Below are positions 12,322-21,899 of a stretch of DNA of 64,000 bases, piece by piece. The notes under the pieces were generated by a model, which saw nothing but the letters and a program-made list of their open reading frames with translations, had not been told where the DNA came from and searched no databases. A program made the translations under genes and the position numbers. This DNA is from Prorocentrum cordatum (taxonomy: Eukaryota > Sar > Dinophyceae > Prorocentrales > Prorocentraceae): contig CAUYUJ010001466.1 in NCBI GenBank assembly GCA_963575745.1, positions 5,001 through 69,000 of the forward strand, given 5' to 3'. Each line of letters opens with the position of its first letter. The stretch's first letter is position 1.

Positions 12322-13887
12322 TTTTTCCCGGAAAGGGCTTAAGCCCAGGGTTCTCTTTTAGTTTGTAAACTTAATCCCCCGGTGCCTGCTTGAAGGAGGC
12401 CGGCGAATTGCCGGCGAATTTTTTCCCTGATAAATACGAGGTCGAAGGAGGCCGGCGAATTAAAATTTGAGGATGTCTCGAGCGAAACGCTTGTTTTTGA
12501 AATCCCGATCGATAAATCACAGGGTGCGGGCCACTTTTTCGTGTGTTGAGGATGTCTCGAGCGAAACGCTTGCTCCGCAGAGTTTGCCGAGGATGTCTCG
12601 AGCGAAACGCTTGTTTTGCAGAGCCGACCGCGACGCGGAAAAGCGCCCCGCGCGAAGGAATTTCGATGATGTCTCGACTAATTCCTTTGTTTTTGTACGA
12701 TTTCCTGGAATTTTGGCAGGATGTCTCGAGCGAAATGCACGACCCCACCCTAGCACGACCATACCCCAGCACGACCACACCCCAGCACGACCAGACCCCA
12801 GCACGACCCCACCCCAGCACGACCCCACCCCAGCACGACCATACCCCAGCACGACCACACCCCAGCACGACCCGACCCCAGCACGACCCTACCCCAGCAA
12901 GACCACACCCCAGCACGACCACACCCCAGCACGACCTCACCACAGCACGACCACACCACCAGCACGACCACGCCCCAGCACGACACAGCACGACCCCCCC
13001 AGCACGACCACCCCCCAGCACGACCACCCCCAGCACGACCACGCCCCAGCACGACCACACCCCAGCACGACCACACCCCAGCACGACCACACCCCAGCAC
13101 GACCACACCCCAGCACGACCACACCCCAGCACGACCCGATCGATAAATCACAGGGTGCGGAGCACCCCAGCACGAACCCACCCCAGCACGACCCCACCCC
13201 AGCACGACCCCACCCCAGCACGACCACGCCCCAGCATGACCACACCCCAGCACGACCACACCCCAGCACGACCACTCCCCAGCACGACCCCACCCCAGCA
13301 CGACCCCACCCTAGCACGACCACACCCCAGCACGACCACACCCCAGCACGACCCCACCCCAGCACGATCACACCCCAGCACGACCCCACCCCAGCAAGAC
13401 CACACCCCAGCACGACCGCACCCCAGCACGACCTTACCACAGCACGACCACACCCCAGCACGACCACGCCCCAGCACGACCACGCCCCAGCACGACCACG
13501 CCCCAGCACGACCACGCCCCAGCACGACCACGCCCCAGCACGACCACCCCCCAGCACGACCACCCCCCCCACCCACCCCCACGACCACCCCCCAGCACGA
13601 CCACACCCCAGCACGACCACTCCCCAGCACGACCACACCGCCTTGGTTGAGTGGTTGCCTGTCGTCGTGGAATGTTTCGTGGGGTGTCTCGTGGAATGTT
13701 TCGCGGGGTGTCTCGTGAAATGTTTCGTGAGGTGTCTCGTGGAATGTTTCGTGAGGTGTCTCGTGGGCTGTTTCGTGAGGTGTCTCGTGGGATGTTTCGT
13801 GAGGTGTTGCCCAGTTGGGTATCATGAAAACGTGTCCATGCTCCACATGTCTATATCCCTTTCCGGGTTCGTGGGTCCATCATGTTT
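12322..13887. mobile_element. Composite repeat copy 1, putative non-autonomous transposon
   Basis: Begins TTTTTCCCGGAAAGGG and ends CCCTTTCCGGG plus a 20-bp tail to CATCATGTTT. CCCGGAAAGGG (12327-12337) and CCCTTTCCGGG (13857-13867) are an 11-bp inverted pair. In order it holds: an AGGAGGCCGGCGAATT leader; four GAGGATGTCTCGAGCGAAACG motifs; GATCGATAAATCACAGGGTG (twice); a 16-bp minisatellite of AGCACGACCACACCCC from about 12740 to 13635; and a 24-bp repeat GGAATGTTTCGTGAGGTGTC. Copies 2 and 3 share the same right end but have different outside flanks, which defines the border. Confidence 0.75.
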
Positions 13888-13977
13888 GTTGGCTGCAACG
13901 CTCATGCCCCTGAAAGTGACGAATCCCTGCACAGTCAGCCAGAGGCGCACTGAAGGCAAGGCAAATTGACCTGTAAT

Positions 13978-15265
13978 TTACAATAGCGGGATGAATTCGT
14001 CGATATCGACAGAAACACCCTTCTTACCAGGGTGCTGTCCTTTACGGAGCCGTCTCAAGTTTCTGAAACCAGCCTCCGTAGGGGGCCCGCACTTACGGGA
14101 CAAACCAAGGACCTTTTCACCGCTAGAATAAGACTTGCACGTCATGCACAAGAACAGGTGGCCACTGTCACTTCAAGGGAAGGCAATGACTCGGTGGCCC
14201 AGTCTCTCCAACAATCCCTGGTCCAAACGGGAACGCCCAGGGCACGGCCCTCCAAACGGCTTGGACTTCGCGCGGGAACCCCGAAGACACACACGACACC
14301 GCCAGGAGGAACCTTGTTGGGACCAGTCGTGGACGAGCTCTAAAACGGGAGCAACAGGGCCAGGCGGCGGTGGGATACGCGGCAGACCTTGAAACTCCAG
14401 CTTCGGCCAAAGTGGCAAGAGCTCCGCTCCAGCCAGCAAGATCGCCCTCGAAACCTTGATCTGATGGTCGAGAGCCTCCTGCTCAGTAGGAGTCATCTCA
14501 GGGTGCTGACTAGCACCCTCCTTGGCATAGACGTCAGCGTAGAAGTTCCCTCTTCGCAAGAATCTCTCATGCGCAGAGAGCCCTTCCTCGTCAACATCTT
14601 TGTGGGCATCAACCTTAGCTAACGAGATAAGGTTGGGGCCGAAATAATGCCTGGCCGGAATGATTTGACCAGCATACTGTCGCTCGGCGCTAATACCGTC
14701 AGCAGCACCAAGATTCATTAAATAAACAACATCAGCACAATCAGAATAGCACATAGCGGGGCCCTCGGTTTGAACAGCGGTCCAGGCCAGGGCCCCAAAC
14801 TCCGATCCCTGGGGGGTCTGAGGCCACGGAGCCCAAAGGACCTTTCAAAACCCCGCGGCGCTCGCCCGAACTCGAAACCATGACAACGGCCCAGCCGGCC
14901 CTGGAGAGCTCACGCACTGCATGACGACGGCATGAGCCGCCCATAAAGAGGTGCCCCCAGAGCCCGATGGAGGGAGGGATAGATGGAGCAGCAGCAAAGT
15001 CTGATGGGTCAGGAAGCGCATCAACGAACCATTCCAGGCTGGTGCCTCCTTCGGTGAGCGGCGGTGGGGCACAGTCTCCAGGATGTTTGAAAGCTCCGTG
15101 CAAATACAAGCACATGTCAACGTGATCTGCGCCTAGCGCCAACGCTTCATTCTGAATACTTTTGTCCAGCACCGCATCCCTCTCAGACTGCACGCACGGG
15201 CACACGAAGAGCCCGTGGAAGAGAGCGTCGCGGCTCTTGCCGCACAACGCACACTTTTCGGAGAG

Positions 15266-15358
<93 letters not shown>

Positions 15359-18300
15359 GTACCCAGCAGCCGCCACATCACCTGCCGTCCAGCAAGCTCT
15401 AGTGGCCTGAGCTCGGATCCAACCTTTGGCTTTACTTGAAACCTTCCTGGAAGACAAAAGCTGCTTGACAACATCCCAGCCAAGCCTGAAACCACAACAA
15501 GATTTGTCCCCAGAATCTCTTTCAAGACCCCGAAGATGGGCTTCCTTACAGTAAAGCTTGATAAGCTTGGGAGACGACAAGGTCAAAGAGATTTCACGGC
15601 CAAAATCATCTATGATGGTACAAAAATTAAGCATGGTCCAACCCAGCCTATACAAAGTCATTCGCAGAGCAGAGATGGGCCCAGCCACTTTGGACCATGA
15701 GTGGTCGTCAGACGCAAAGACGGCACTCCAGCCATCCCTGAGTTCAGCCCAACTCAAAGTCCAGGGAAATCCATGAGTATACAGGGTCCAGACCTCTTTG
15801 GCCCAGCGGATGACAGGCGCGCAACTGCCCCTCCAAGTGGGGTCATCCGAGAGAAGACACAAGACACTGAGGGAACGTCCCTGGGCTCTGGGGTTGATCG
15901 TCGACATGGCCATCCTTCTAAGGTTAAGCAGCTCCCTGTCCGAAACCCCAAACAAATCCGAGCCGTAAACGGCTCCAGCCATCGGACCCGCCGCAAACAC
16001 CTTCAAACACTTACGGCCGAGGGCCTCCTGGAGACCCTGAAGCTTTTTGGTCTTCCTCAGCGCAGCCGCAGCTCTCGCTTTTAACTTGGCCGAGCGGCCT
16101 TTAGAACGGACAGGTCTGCCCGCGGTGAAATCCGAACCAAGATTGGTCGCCCGAGAGCAGGCCGGCCCCACAAGAGGCCCCAGGGCATCCGAAAGCTTTT
16201 TGGAAACATCAGGGGAGTTGCTGATCATACCCACTTTGTCCATGGCCAGCTTGCACTCGAGGGTCGCCGTGATGGCTCGGTGGAGCGCCTTGGCTCCAGC
16301 AGTGAGGCTGGCAACAACTACCTTAGCAGGTCCAATGCAGCTGAGAGAAAGGTCATCGACGTAGGCATCGAAGTCAGTCGTTCCTCCTGGGCCCCTGGGA
16401 ATCGCAACAAGGGCCTCATCAAAGGCCTGCATGGCGAAAACGCGGATGAGGCTGGTCGCAAAAGAGCAACCAGCCACCAAACCCTTGGAGACGAAAAACG
16501 GCCCCTGAATGATGCCCCCTAGGGCCAGGAAGCGAGCACACGAATACGCTATGATGGCCAGTCTCGCCAGCGGCAACGGAAAATGATGCTGCACGCACTG
16601 CTGCCAGAGATACTTCAAGCCAATGTGCTCATAATACTTCCTGAGGTCCCAGAAAATGGAAGCCGAAACCTCTTTCTTACGCGTACCCGCTTCGGCCCTG
16701 AAGGCCTGCCTCCAAACCACGTCACCCGCTCCCCTGTTGGCCCCCGCAGCCCAGTACCTTCTGGGATAGGTGAGCTCCCACTGCAGAGCCTCATGACGAC
16801 GGGCACGACCCCAAAGGCGGTACAGGCTCGGGAAGACCCCTATGGGCCTAAACCACCCGTCGGCATGGCCAGCAAGGCCATGAGCACCCAAGAGAGCTGC
16901 CTGGGCAAATCGCCAGTGGCTTCCCACACGGCAAACCAAAGGGCCAGGGCACGCAAAGCCTCATTGGGGAGCAGGCTAAAATGACGACAGTGGAAGCCGT
17001 CAACACTCACAGCAGAGGAGGTACGATACTTCTTAGAAATCGCACGAAGCTCAGCAGGCTCAAAAACACTACCACGGGGCAAACGGTCATGGCCCACACC
17101 TTCGCCCTTGCCAGAGCCCCAGATGGCGGCAAACTTATCGCCCTCGGCCTGCAACAAAGACACTGGGTCGCAAACGACAGTTCCACATCTAGCTAAGGTG
17201 GTAGAGGGCTTCCGGGGTTCTGGGTCTTTGATGGCCTTCTGAGCGTTGCGACCGCCAGCATCAATGCCCGTCCGCACCCACTCATGCCACTCTTTCCGCG
17301 ACGCAGCCGCAGAGGTGGCCTTAGCAGTGGAGACAGCAAGAGCAACCTGATCGATCAGGTCGTCCAAATCAGAGCCGAGCTCAGGATCCAGAACTGGAGA
17401 TAAGGCGCATCTAGCTAAGGCAGGACTGGCCTTGAAGAAAGAATAGAACTCAGAGCTCTCCTGCACCGCCACGGCCAACGGAGGCTGGAGGATCGAACTG
17501 AGCACCTGTCGTCCAGCCTCCTGCAAGACCGATTCCGAGAGATACCACCTAACTGCACGCAACTGATTACACAGCCAAGAAATTGACCGTAACCCAAGAC
17601 CTTTTTCGCGCCCCGCAGGTCGGAGAACATATTTCCAGTAGACCTGAGGTCGCTTCCCCCGAGTCCCGAAAACCTTAAGCTCGGCCCCCAGGGAGTTGAC
17701 GAGGTCTTTCTCGGCAGCATCGGCCCAGAACTTGTATCCAATGCCCAAAAGCCTGCGCGTTTTGCCCCCGTCCCCCGCCCCCACCGCACCAAAAGCTTCT
17801 TCGGCCAGGTCCAGCGCAGCGCTCCAGTCGCCCGGCTTGGGCGCGGGGTCAACAGGAGGAAGCACAGGCAGCGAAGGGGGTTGGCGGAAGGCAAGAGCCT
17901 TAAGATCGCCCAGGGAGCTGTGAAAACGAAGAGACACAGGGCGATGTGGAGAGATGCTGGAGTCTCCCTCAACAAAAAAACACTCTTAAGACAGAGGCTG
18001 AGAGCCTCAGACACGACAAAATAATCAAAACGATCAGGTGGGCCCCTGCTGGGGAAGTGGGTGCGACCTTCAGGCACAGTAGTACTAGACCTAAGCTTTT
18101 TACCAACATCAGAAGCTTCAAGTACCTCGGGGCCCATGTTCCAGTCCGCTCCCACAATGAACTCACACCCCATAGAATCTAAAAGCTCCCCCACCACCCT
18201 TAAAGTGTCACGATTCGAACCCGAGAGACCTTCACTGTGGACGAGGTAGAGGATGCAAACACAACATGGAGCGCACCCTGGAACGTGGACCATGGTGGCA

Positions 18301-19068
18301 ACAGCTCGACCAGGAACGAGAACAGTATGCCCAGCTGCTTCAAAAAGCCCAAGACCATCTCGAACGCAAACACAGACTCCCGAAGAAACTCCGCCTCCCT
18401 CTCCAAGCAGACCAGGAGCCAACAGGGTTTTCCATCCCAGGAACCTAGACGACTTCGAGGCTTGGTCCAGAGCACCAGGAGCTTTAAGCCGACGTTCCTG
18501 AGCAATAACCACATGAGACCTGGCCGAAGAAAGAAAGTTCTTGAGAGTGCCCCAAGTGTTGGCGTTCACCGTGGTCACCAGAAGACCCTCATCAAGCCCG
18601 AGGCAGCCGTCGGCAGCACCCTGGGCAGCTGGCGTGGGGGCTGAGGTCGCTGGAAGACCGTCGCCGACAGCAACAGAACTCATACAGGACCAGGCCCTGG
18701 CGGAGCTAGCACCAGGAAAAAGGGCATCGGATTGCGGCAATCGTGCGACTGGGGTACCTTCAAGCTGAGCTCCACCAGCCTTCACGCAGTACTGCTTCCC
18801 GGCCGCACCAGACAGAGGCAGAGAGGAGATGCGAGAGGCTCCTGGGAAATCTGGGGGCATCCGAATTTCAGCACAGGTGAGCGGGGCGTCGAACGAGCTC
18901 CCGATGGCTCGAATCCCAAAAACCTGCCGTAAACGCTTGGAGAGACGAACCCCAGAGGCCTGAGACCTGGAGCCTATCACAGACACTCTCGAGGCTAAAA
19001 AAATAAAAAGATCCCAGGAGGGTTTCAAACCTGGGTCCCCGCCCTCAGATTCCTGCCCCCCGCCACCT
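13978..19068 (-). pseudogene. LINE ORF2: endonuclease - reverse transcriptase - RNase H, frameshifted
   Basis: APE-like endonuclease: NANTW near 18552-18566, QERRL, GADWNMGPE near 18126-18154, and a degenerate SDHxPV box reading SPHRPV near 17950. Reverse transcriptase: motif A FWDLRKYYE (about 16628-16654), motif B GLVAGCSFATSL (16447-16482), motif C YVDD (16352-16363). Zinc knuckle CxxC-x7-H-x4-C at about 15199-15253. RNase H follows, but its first catalytic Asp reads Gly (LFMGGSC, about 14928-14942). E, D and the final D remain (SEFGAL, YSDCAD, RGNFYAD). The tail has two Cys clusters and ends ...RKGQHP before TAA at 13978-13980. Breaks: A7 at 17974-17980, near 16852, G6 at 14811-14816, and an in-frame TGA at 14173-14175. 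A 92-base T run lies in the coding strand between reverse transcriptase and knuckle. Confidence 0.85.
15266..15357. repeat. 92-base A homopolymer inside LINE ORF2
   Basis: Pure A on the plus strand (T in the coding sense), giving about 30 Phe codons between AAAGYV and LSEKCALC. The frame is kept across it. Homopolymers of this length are absent elsewhere in the window. Confidence 0.98.
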
Positions 19069-20364
19069 CTAAGACGCAGCAGGGGGCTCAGAGTCCTTGA
19101 GAGCCTGGTCGACCTTGGCTCGAATGTCCTCTTGCGGTGCAGCTGAAGCCTGACCAGCCTCAGCCGACGCCGCAGCGGGCGCAGCGGCTTGGGCACCTTC
19201 AGAAGACGCCCCAGCTCCACCTCCAGCCGCAGCAGCCGCGTCCGCAGGAGAACCTCCGACAACTTCACCTTCGGCCGTCTTCCGTTTCTTCGCCACCATA
19301 CGTAGCCGATGAGCTTCGTGTTGTTCGCGAAGTGCCTTGGCATGCGACGCGACCTGGGCGAAGAGGTCTCTGGCCAGCTTGGTGACCCCTGAAGACAAGT
19401 CATCCTTCCTCTTCTGGAACTGCTCAAGGTCCGATGCATCCACGTCGTTGTCCGTAGTGAGATCCTCCAGCATGTGGCTGCAGTCGATGAGCTTGGAGAA
19501 ATCCACCGTGCCCGCCACCAGCTCCTCGAGCTTGAAGGACATCGACTGAGTCCGCACCTCGGACTGCTGCGAAGGCCCTTGCAAGGCCGCCAGAGACTGC
19601 TTGTAATCCAAGTCCGCTTGGTCAACCTGGTCGCGAAGCGATCGCAACGAGACTTCCGCTTCCATAAGTTGTTCCCGAAGACGAGTGACTCGGCCCAGCG
19701 TCTGCTCCATCTGCTTCTCCAGCTTGCGCACAGTGGAATGAGCCTGCTGCATCCGAACGTGGTCCGAGATAACCACAGGCTTGGCAGCTGCCTCAAGATG
19801 TTTAGCCATGCCCAAGTACTTGGTGGCCGCTCCGACATCCCCCGCCTTCTGGAGCGACTCACCCAGGGCCTTGGCTTCCGACGCGGTGATGGTAGGTATT
19901 GGTCCCACAGGAAGTGGCGGGGTGCCTCCTCCAGCTCCACCAGCGCGTGAATCATCTTGACGGGCCAACACATCCCACATAGACGGGTCGCCACCATAGT
20001 AGCCTTTCCCTTTGCCTTTGCCACTGGCCCCTCGAGCACCTCCTTTGCCTCCAAAGCCCTGGTAGACGTGGCCCTTGAAGCTGTGGCCATTCCCGTACCA
20101 GTAACCTGGGGGACCAGCCGAGGCCCAGCGACCACCTGCAGGAGGCCCAGCAGCATGAGAAAGCTGAGGGAGAGGATGAGCGCAGTGCTTGCAATGCGTG
20201 GCGTTGGCGCTGCTCTTCTTGCAGCCACAGGACGGGCAGGCAAAGCTAGAGACTTGAGCCTGGCCACGGCGACGCCCTTTCGCTGTGGACCATCCCTCAT
20301 CCTCACCCTGCGACTTGACCCAAGGAGCATATGAGAAATGGGCTGGCACCATCGCGAGAGCCAA
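19069..20364 (-). CDS. LINE ORF1 protein, zinc-ribbon and coiled-coil
   Basis: A 431-residue intact frame. Residues 41-65 carry C43-x2-C46...C58-x2-C61 (FACPSCGCKK, HCKHC), a zinc-ribbon-like finger. Residues about 90-125 are Gly/Lys-rich (GKGKGKGYYGG), suited to RNA binding. Residues about 150-360 are heptad-like and rich in Glu, Lys and Leu, with no stops. The C-terminus is Ala/Pro/Glu-rich. By position and composition it is the nucleic-acid-binding ORF1 (gag-like) protein of the element, expected to coat the RNA for retrotransposition. The start ATG at 20364 is the first in this frame after the spliced leader. The stop is one base from the ORF2 segment, which reads in another frame. There is no direct homology evidence beyond architecture. 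Confidence 0.75.
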   Translation of the reverse strand: MALAMVPAHFSYAPWVKSQGEDEGWSTAKGRRRGQAQVSSFACPSCGCKKSSANATHCKHCAHPLPQLSHAAGPPAGGRWASAGPPGYWYGNGHSFKGHVYQGFGGKGGARGASGKGKGKGYYGGDPSMWDVLARQDDSRAGGAGGGTPPLPVGPIPTITASEAKALGESLQKAGDVGAATKYLGMAKHLEAAAKPVVISDHVRMQQAHSTVRKLEKQMEQTLGRVTRLREQLMEAEVSLRSLRDQVDQADLDYKQSLAALQGPSQQSEVRTQSMSFKLEELVAGTVDFSKLIDCSHMLEDLTTDNDVDASDLEQFQKRKDDLSSGVTKLARDLFAQVASHAKALREQHEAHRLRMVAKKRKTAEGEVVGGSPADAAAAAGGGAGASSEGAQAAAPAAASAEAGQASAAPQEDIRAKVDQALKDSEPPAAS

Positions 20365-20480
20365 GAAGTGCAGCAGTGAATGTGGTAGTTCTGTAGCCAG
20401 AACGTAGTTGAAAACGTGCCAGGCGGGCGAACGCCTGGGAAAGCAGTGGGGGCCGCGATCCCCCCCAGGCCACTTGCCAA

Positions 20481-20502
20481 GTTCTGAGCGAAACGCTACG
20501 GA
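20481..20502 (-). other. Possible relict spliced leader
   Basis: Immediately downstream of the intact leader the minus strand reads TCCGTAGCGTTTCGCTCAGAA. This shares TCCGTAGC, TTT and GCTCA with the leader in the same order. Tandem decayed leaders mark repeated cycles of trans-splicing, reverse transcription and reinsertion in dinoflagellates. The AGCGTTTCGCTC core is also found in the composite repeat motif, so chance or repeat origin is not excluded. Confidence 0.5.
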
Positions 20503-20524
20503 CTTGAGCCAAAATGGCTACGGT
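20503..20524 (-). other. Dinoflagellate spliced leader (DinoSL), complete 22 nt
   Basis: Minus strand reads A followed by CCGTAGCCATTTTGGCTCAA and G, an exact match to the conserved dinoflagellate leader with A at the variable first base. It is not followed by the GT donor and snRNA-like body of an SL RNA gene. It is joined directly to the LINE leader, so it is a genomic copy of a trans-spliced mRNA 5' end. Confidence 0.93.
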
Positions 20525-20959
20525 CTCGTGGTCGTCGTCGTCGTCGTCGTCGTCGTGGTCGTCGTCGTCGACGTCGTCGTGGTCGTCGTCGTCGTGGCCG
20601 TCGTCGTCGTCGACGTCGTCGTGGTCGTCGTCGACGTGGTCGTGGTCGTCGTCGTCGACGTCGTCGTCGTCCTGGTCGTCGTCATCGTCGTTGTCCTAGT
20701 CGTCGTCGTCGTGGTCGTCGTCGTCGTGGTCGTCGTCGTCGTGGTCGTGGTCGTCGTCGTCGTCGTCGTGGTCGTGGTCGTCGACGTCGTCGTCGTCGTC
20801 GTGGTCGTGGTCGTCGTCATCGTCGTGGTCGTGGTCGTGGTCGTTGTCATCGTCGTCGTGGTCGTCGTCGACGTCGTCGACGCCGTCGTGGTCGTCGTGG
20901 TCGTCGTCGTCGTCGACGTCGTCGTCGTGGCCGTCGTCGTCGTGGTCGTCGTCGTCGTG

Positions 20960-20992
<33 letters not shown>

Positions 20993-21266
20993 GTGGTCGT
21001 CGTCGTCGTCGTCATCGTGGTCGTCGTAACCGTCGTCGTGGTCGTGGTCGTGGTCGTTGTCATCGTCGTCGTGGTCGTCGTCGTCGTCGACGTCGTCGTC
21101 GACGTGGTCGTCGTCGTCGTCGTCCGCGTCGTCGTCGTCGTGGTCGTCGTCGTCGTCGACGTGGTCGTCGTCGTCGTCGTCCTCGTCGTCGTCGTCATCA
21201 TCGTGGTCGTCGTCGTCGTCGTCCTGGTCGTGGTCGTGGTCGTGGTGGTCGTTGTCGTCGTCATTG
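20525..21266. repeat. (GTC)n array, right copy
   Basis: Same irregular array as about 11730-12321: landmarks GTCGACGCCGTCGTGGTC (ending near 20896) and GTCGTAACCGTCG (near 21026) occur in the same order with few differences. It borders the LINE 5' end exactly. Confidence 0.95.
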
Positions 21267-21339
21267 AGCGGGAGGAGGAAGAGGAGTGGGATAAGGAGGA
21301 GGAAAAGGAGGAGGAGGAGGAGGAGGACCATCGCCGCCG

Positions 21340-21671
21340 AGGCCGCGACCGCGCGCCGGTGCGCCCGCGTCGCCGGCGCAGCGGCCCGGGAGCGGGAGCA
21401 GGAGAAGCACTCCCGCTACCCTGGCCCTGGCCTGGTGGCCGCGGTGGTGGAGAGCGGCGGCCGCCTGGGGCGCCTGTTCGACTCGTTCCTGCGCGAGCAC
21501 GCCCCGGTGGACCCCGAGACCAGAGCCGCTGCCCTCGCCGACGCGAGGCAGCGCGTGGTCGTGGCCGTCGCGCGTGGCACTGCGGCGATGCTGCTCAGCA
21601 GCGCCGGGGCGCGTGCGAGGCACTGGCCGTCCCCCGCCCAAGGGCTGGGCCGCGGCCGGGCCCGCTGGTGA
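21340..21671 (+). pseudogene. Possible C-terminal fragment of another reverse transcriptase family
   Basis: One plus frame reads KHSRYPGPGLVAAVVESGG, RLGRLFDSFLREHAP, then DPETRAAALADARQ and TAAMLL before TGG-TGA at about 21671. The spacing K-x3-YP...VVExGGRxg...L...A resembles the terminal region that often follows reverse transcriptases in dinoflagellate genomes. That comparison is from memory of the family, not a search. Upstream is a GGA-rich tract and no catalytic domain, so at best this is a 3' fragment. Confidence 0.35.
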
Positions 21672-21899
21672 GCTGAGCCTCGCCTGCCCCCCTCTTCCGC
21701 TCCTCTCCCGCCTCTTTCTCCTTGGCGCGCCGTGCGCAGAGATCGGATGCGAAGGAGCAGTTTTCGGTCGCGCCCGTTTTGGGAGGGGGTACTGGCGGTG
21801 CGCCCAAGGGCCCAGCGCCGTCGGCTGCAGCGCATCGCCGCGGCCGCAACGGCTGCGCGCTTTCGACGAGGCACACCTGGGGAGGAGGAAGGATGAGGG

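Larger units (their letters stand above)
13888..20524 (-). mobile_element. LINE-type non-LTR retrotransposon with spliced-leader 5' end
   Basis: Read on the minus strand: a spliced leader at the 5' tip (20524-20503), a leader of about 140 bp, ORF1 (20364-19069), ORF2 (about 19068-13978, broken) and a short 3' region of about 90 bp to the composite repeat border. The order zinc-ribbon/coiled-coil ORF1 then endonuclease, reverse transcriptase, zinc knuckle, RNase H and zinc-binding tail is that of APE-type LINEs. No poly(A) tract ends the element. Its 5' end abuts a (GTC)n array with no intervening sequence. The reading frame is lost at three indels and one TGA, so the copy is not autonomous as given. 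Confidence 0.85.

Noticed and set aside
9273-12342. Open frames of 375-454 codons over 9.3-12.3 kb, poly-Val, poly-Thr, poly-Asp
   Set aside because: Direct products of the (GTC)n period. All frames on both strands are open, and there is no non-repetitive protein sequence.
12467-13969. 500-codon frame with Pro/Thr/His repeats, possible secreted repeat protein
   Set aside because: Comes from a 16-bp minisatellite that leaves every frame open. No signal peptide, and copy 2 differs by indels without frame constraint.
20503-20524. Spliced-leader RNA gene
   Set aside because: A gene would continue with a GT donor and an SL RNA intron with an Sm site. Here the leader is followed by a decayed leader-like sequence and a LINE ORF.
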